From: a virus
DNA length: 21,711 bases
Strand: one strand, 5' to 3'
IMG/VR virus record: IMGVR_UViG_3300045431_000246
Location: 1 to 21,711 of that record
The notes under the pieces are model-generated. The model searched no databases. It had not been told where the DNA came from and saw only the letters and a program-made list of their open reading frames with translations. The translations under genes were made by a program, and so were the position numbers. Every line of letters starts with the position of its first letter. Position 1 is the stretch's first letter. Positions 20,565-21,711 of the stretch are shown here, in pieces.

Positions 20565-21711
20565 TTTTTATTTTTTGTCTCAATTGTTTTTGCAAAAAGT
20601 TCCGTGTTTTCATATATAGCCCAACCACTATAAATTGGAATTACTTCGTATTTAAATCGGTGTTCTCCGTTTGTTTCGTAAGTAACCACACTAAAACCTT
20701 GTTGCCAATTTTCATAACGTGTAAGCGGCCTTCCATCAAGATCCACACCACCTCTTGTAGACGGTACAGCACCATCAATCCGAGCAAGACAACCTGGAGA
20801 CGCAGCCATGATAGTGCGAGGTCCAGAAAAATCTTCACGAGTTTTAAACGCAGTTTCAATTCGATGAATGTGACCATAAATCACGCTCGTTTTTTCATTG
20901 TTAAGGTAAACGTGGGCAGTTGAACCGGATGATTTAACACGATCTCCGTGAATAACGCGAAGTTTTTCGTTAATCCAATAATCTGATGCCGGATATCCAG
21001 GCCGGTATTCAACACCATATTCCTCCATCCTGCACAAATACGGAATAGTAAGTACAGGCCACGAGTCAGGGATATTTCCTTTTCGCAACCCATACGCTGC
21101 TGCCGCATTTGTCAGTAAATATTTTGGCATTCGTTCCTCGTGATTGCCTGCAAGCCAAATGATTTTGGCTTTTGGAGCAGCTGCCCGCATTTGTGCGCAG
21201 AATGTAGTAGCGCGGTCAATAGCCGCTTGGGTAGTTTGTTGATAAGCAGGAGTGGTCAAATACTTGCCCATTTCAGGCAAATCTAAGTTATCTCCTACGC
21301 ACACAATAGTTTCTGGCTGAATCATTGTAATAGCTTCCATTACCACCGCAATAGCTTTTTCGTCGTGAGTTTCGTACAACACGCCGTCTCTGCCGCGATA
21401 GTAACCAATTTGTGCGTCTGGAACAATTACGTCTTTTTTAAATGTCCCACGTGTTTTTGTAATTCCTTTTTTCTTTTCAATAATTTGAACGGGACCACGT
21501 TGGATTACCGGCCACTCAGGTCCCTGCTCCCATTTAGGAGAAAATTGAATTGCCGCAAGGTCCTGTACTTCTGCTTCATTTTGATCGTTTTTAAACATTT
21601 GTTGATACAAAGAAACTTGTTTAATATCACCAATGTCTTCAAGCGAAATGTTTTTTCGTTCAAGCAGCTCAGCAATTTTTCCAAGAAGTTTTTCTTTTTG
21701 TTGCGTTTTTA
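20561..21711 (-). CDS. Calcineurin-like metallophosphoesterase, 5' end outside window
   Basis: The frame is open to the right edge, adding at least 33 codons (KTQQKEKLLGKIAELLERKN...) before a TTG at 21610 that could be mistaken for the start. The true start is outside. Metal-binding motifs in order: VPDAQIG (Asp, with Gln where His is common), VCVGDNLD (GDxxD), WLAGNHEE (GNHE), VIHGDR and VIYGHIHR (GHxH). This is the full set for a two-metal phosphoesterase acting on phosphodiesters or phosphomonoesters; the substrate is unknown. It overlaps the Ntn hydrolase start (ATGA). In such phages the terminase is often nearby upstream, but it is not in view. Confidence 0.9.
   Translation of the reverse strand, partial: KTQQKEKLLGKIAELLERKNISLEDIGDIKQVSLYQQMFKNDQNEAEVQDLAAIQFSPKWEQGPEWPVIQRGPVQIIEKKKGITKTRGTFKKDVIVPDAQIGYYRGRDGVLYETHDEKAIAVVMEAITMIQPETIVCVGDNLDLPEMGKYLTTPAYQQTTQAAIDRATTFCAQMRAAAPKAKIIWLAGNHEERMPKYLLTNAAAAYGLRKGNIPDSWPVLTIPYLCRMEEYGVEYRPGYPASDYWINEKLRVIHGDRVKSSGSTAHVYLNNEKTSVIYGHIHRIETAFKTREDFSGPRTIMAASPGCLARIDGAVPSTRGGVDLDGRPLTRYENWQQGFSVVTYETNGEHRFKYEVIPIYSGWAIYENTELFAKTIETKNKK

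Overview
The window is a continuous piece of a tailed double-stranded DNA phage or prophage genome (Caudoviricetes) with a contractile-tail (myovirus) architecture. Every convincing gene lies on the minus strand, so the transcript reads from high to low coordinates, and the order is the classic late structural order. Both ends are open. At the right edge a metallophosphoesterase gene lacks its 5' end, and at the left edge a baseplate/tail gene lacks its 3' end. No terminase, endolysin, integrase, replication gene, tRNA or CRISPR array was seen, so lysogeny cannot be judged. Base composition is mixed and mostly AT-leaning. The scaffold, capsid, sheath and tube genes look more GC-rich than the baseplate genes. 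The host cannot be proved. Cell-wall enzymes inside the tape measure fit a bacterium with peptidoglycan, and the gene styles (metallophosphoesterase before the portal, scaffold C-terminus, N4-gp56-like capsid) remind me of phages of Actinobacteria. That last point is only an inference. || Layout in transcription order. HEAD MODULE (21711 to about 15650): calcineurin-type metallophosphoesterase; an HslV/proteasome-beta-like Ntn hydrolase that may be the maturation protease; a small holin-like membrane protein; portal; coiled-coil scaffold; major capsid protein; and a conserved-looking 83-aa protein. NECK MODULE (about 15650 to 12300): a 214-aa beta-rich virion protein, a 54-aa GTG-start ORF overlapping it, and four connector, stopper or terminator candidates. 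TAIL MODULE (12276 to 6288): sheath, tube, a zinc-ribbon tail assembly chaperone with an apparent +1 frameshift extension, and a tape measure carrying two muralytic domains. BASEPLATE MODULE (6288 to 1): a 617-aa tail protein, a LysM protein, a gpD/gp27-like hub, an OB-fold spike-base protein, a gp25-like wedge, a baseplate J-like wedge, and the start of an Fn3-like tail/baseplate protein. || How the genes work together: the portal nucleates scaffold and capsid assembly, a protease probably clears the scaffold, and the neck proteins close the filled head. The tube polymerises around a tape measure held by the chaperone pair, and the sheath surrounds the tube. The baseplate starts contraction and delivers the tape-measure enzymes to the cell wall. 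Many junctions are ATGA, GTGA or TAATG overlaps, which suggests translational coupling along long polycistronic messages. || The points most worth a second look are the Ntn hydrolase beside the portal with no classical prohead protease in view, the unannotated +1 frameshift in the chaperone gene, the dual VanY plus lytic-transglycosylase tape measure, and two strong hairpins in the two largest non-coding gaps of the head/neck region.
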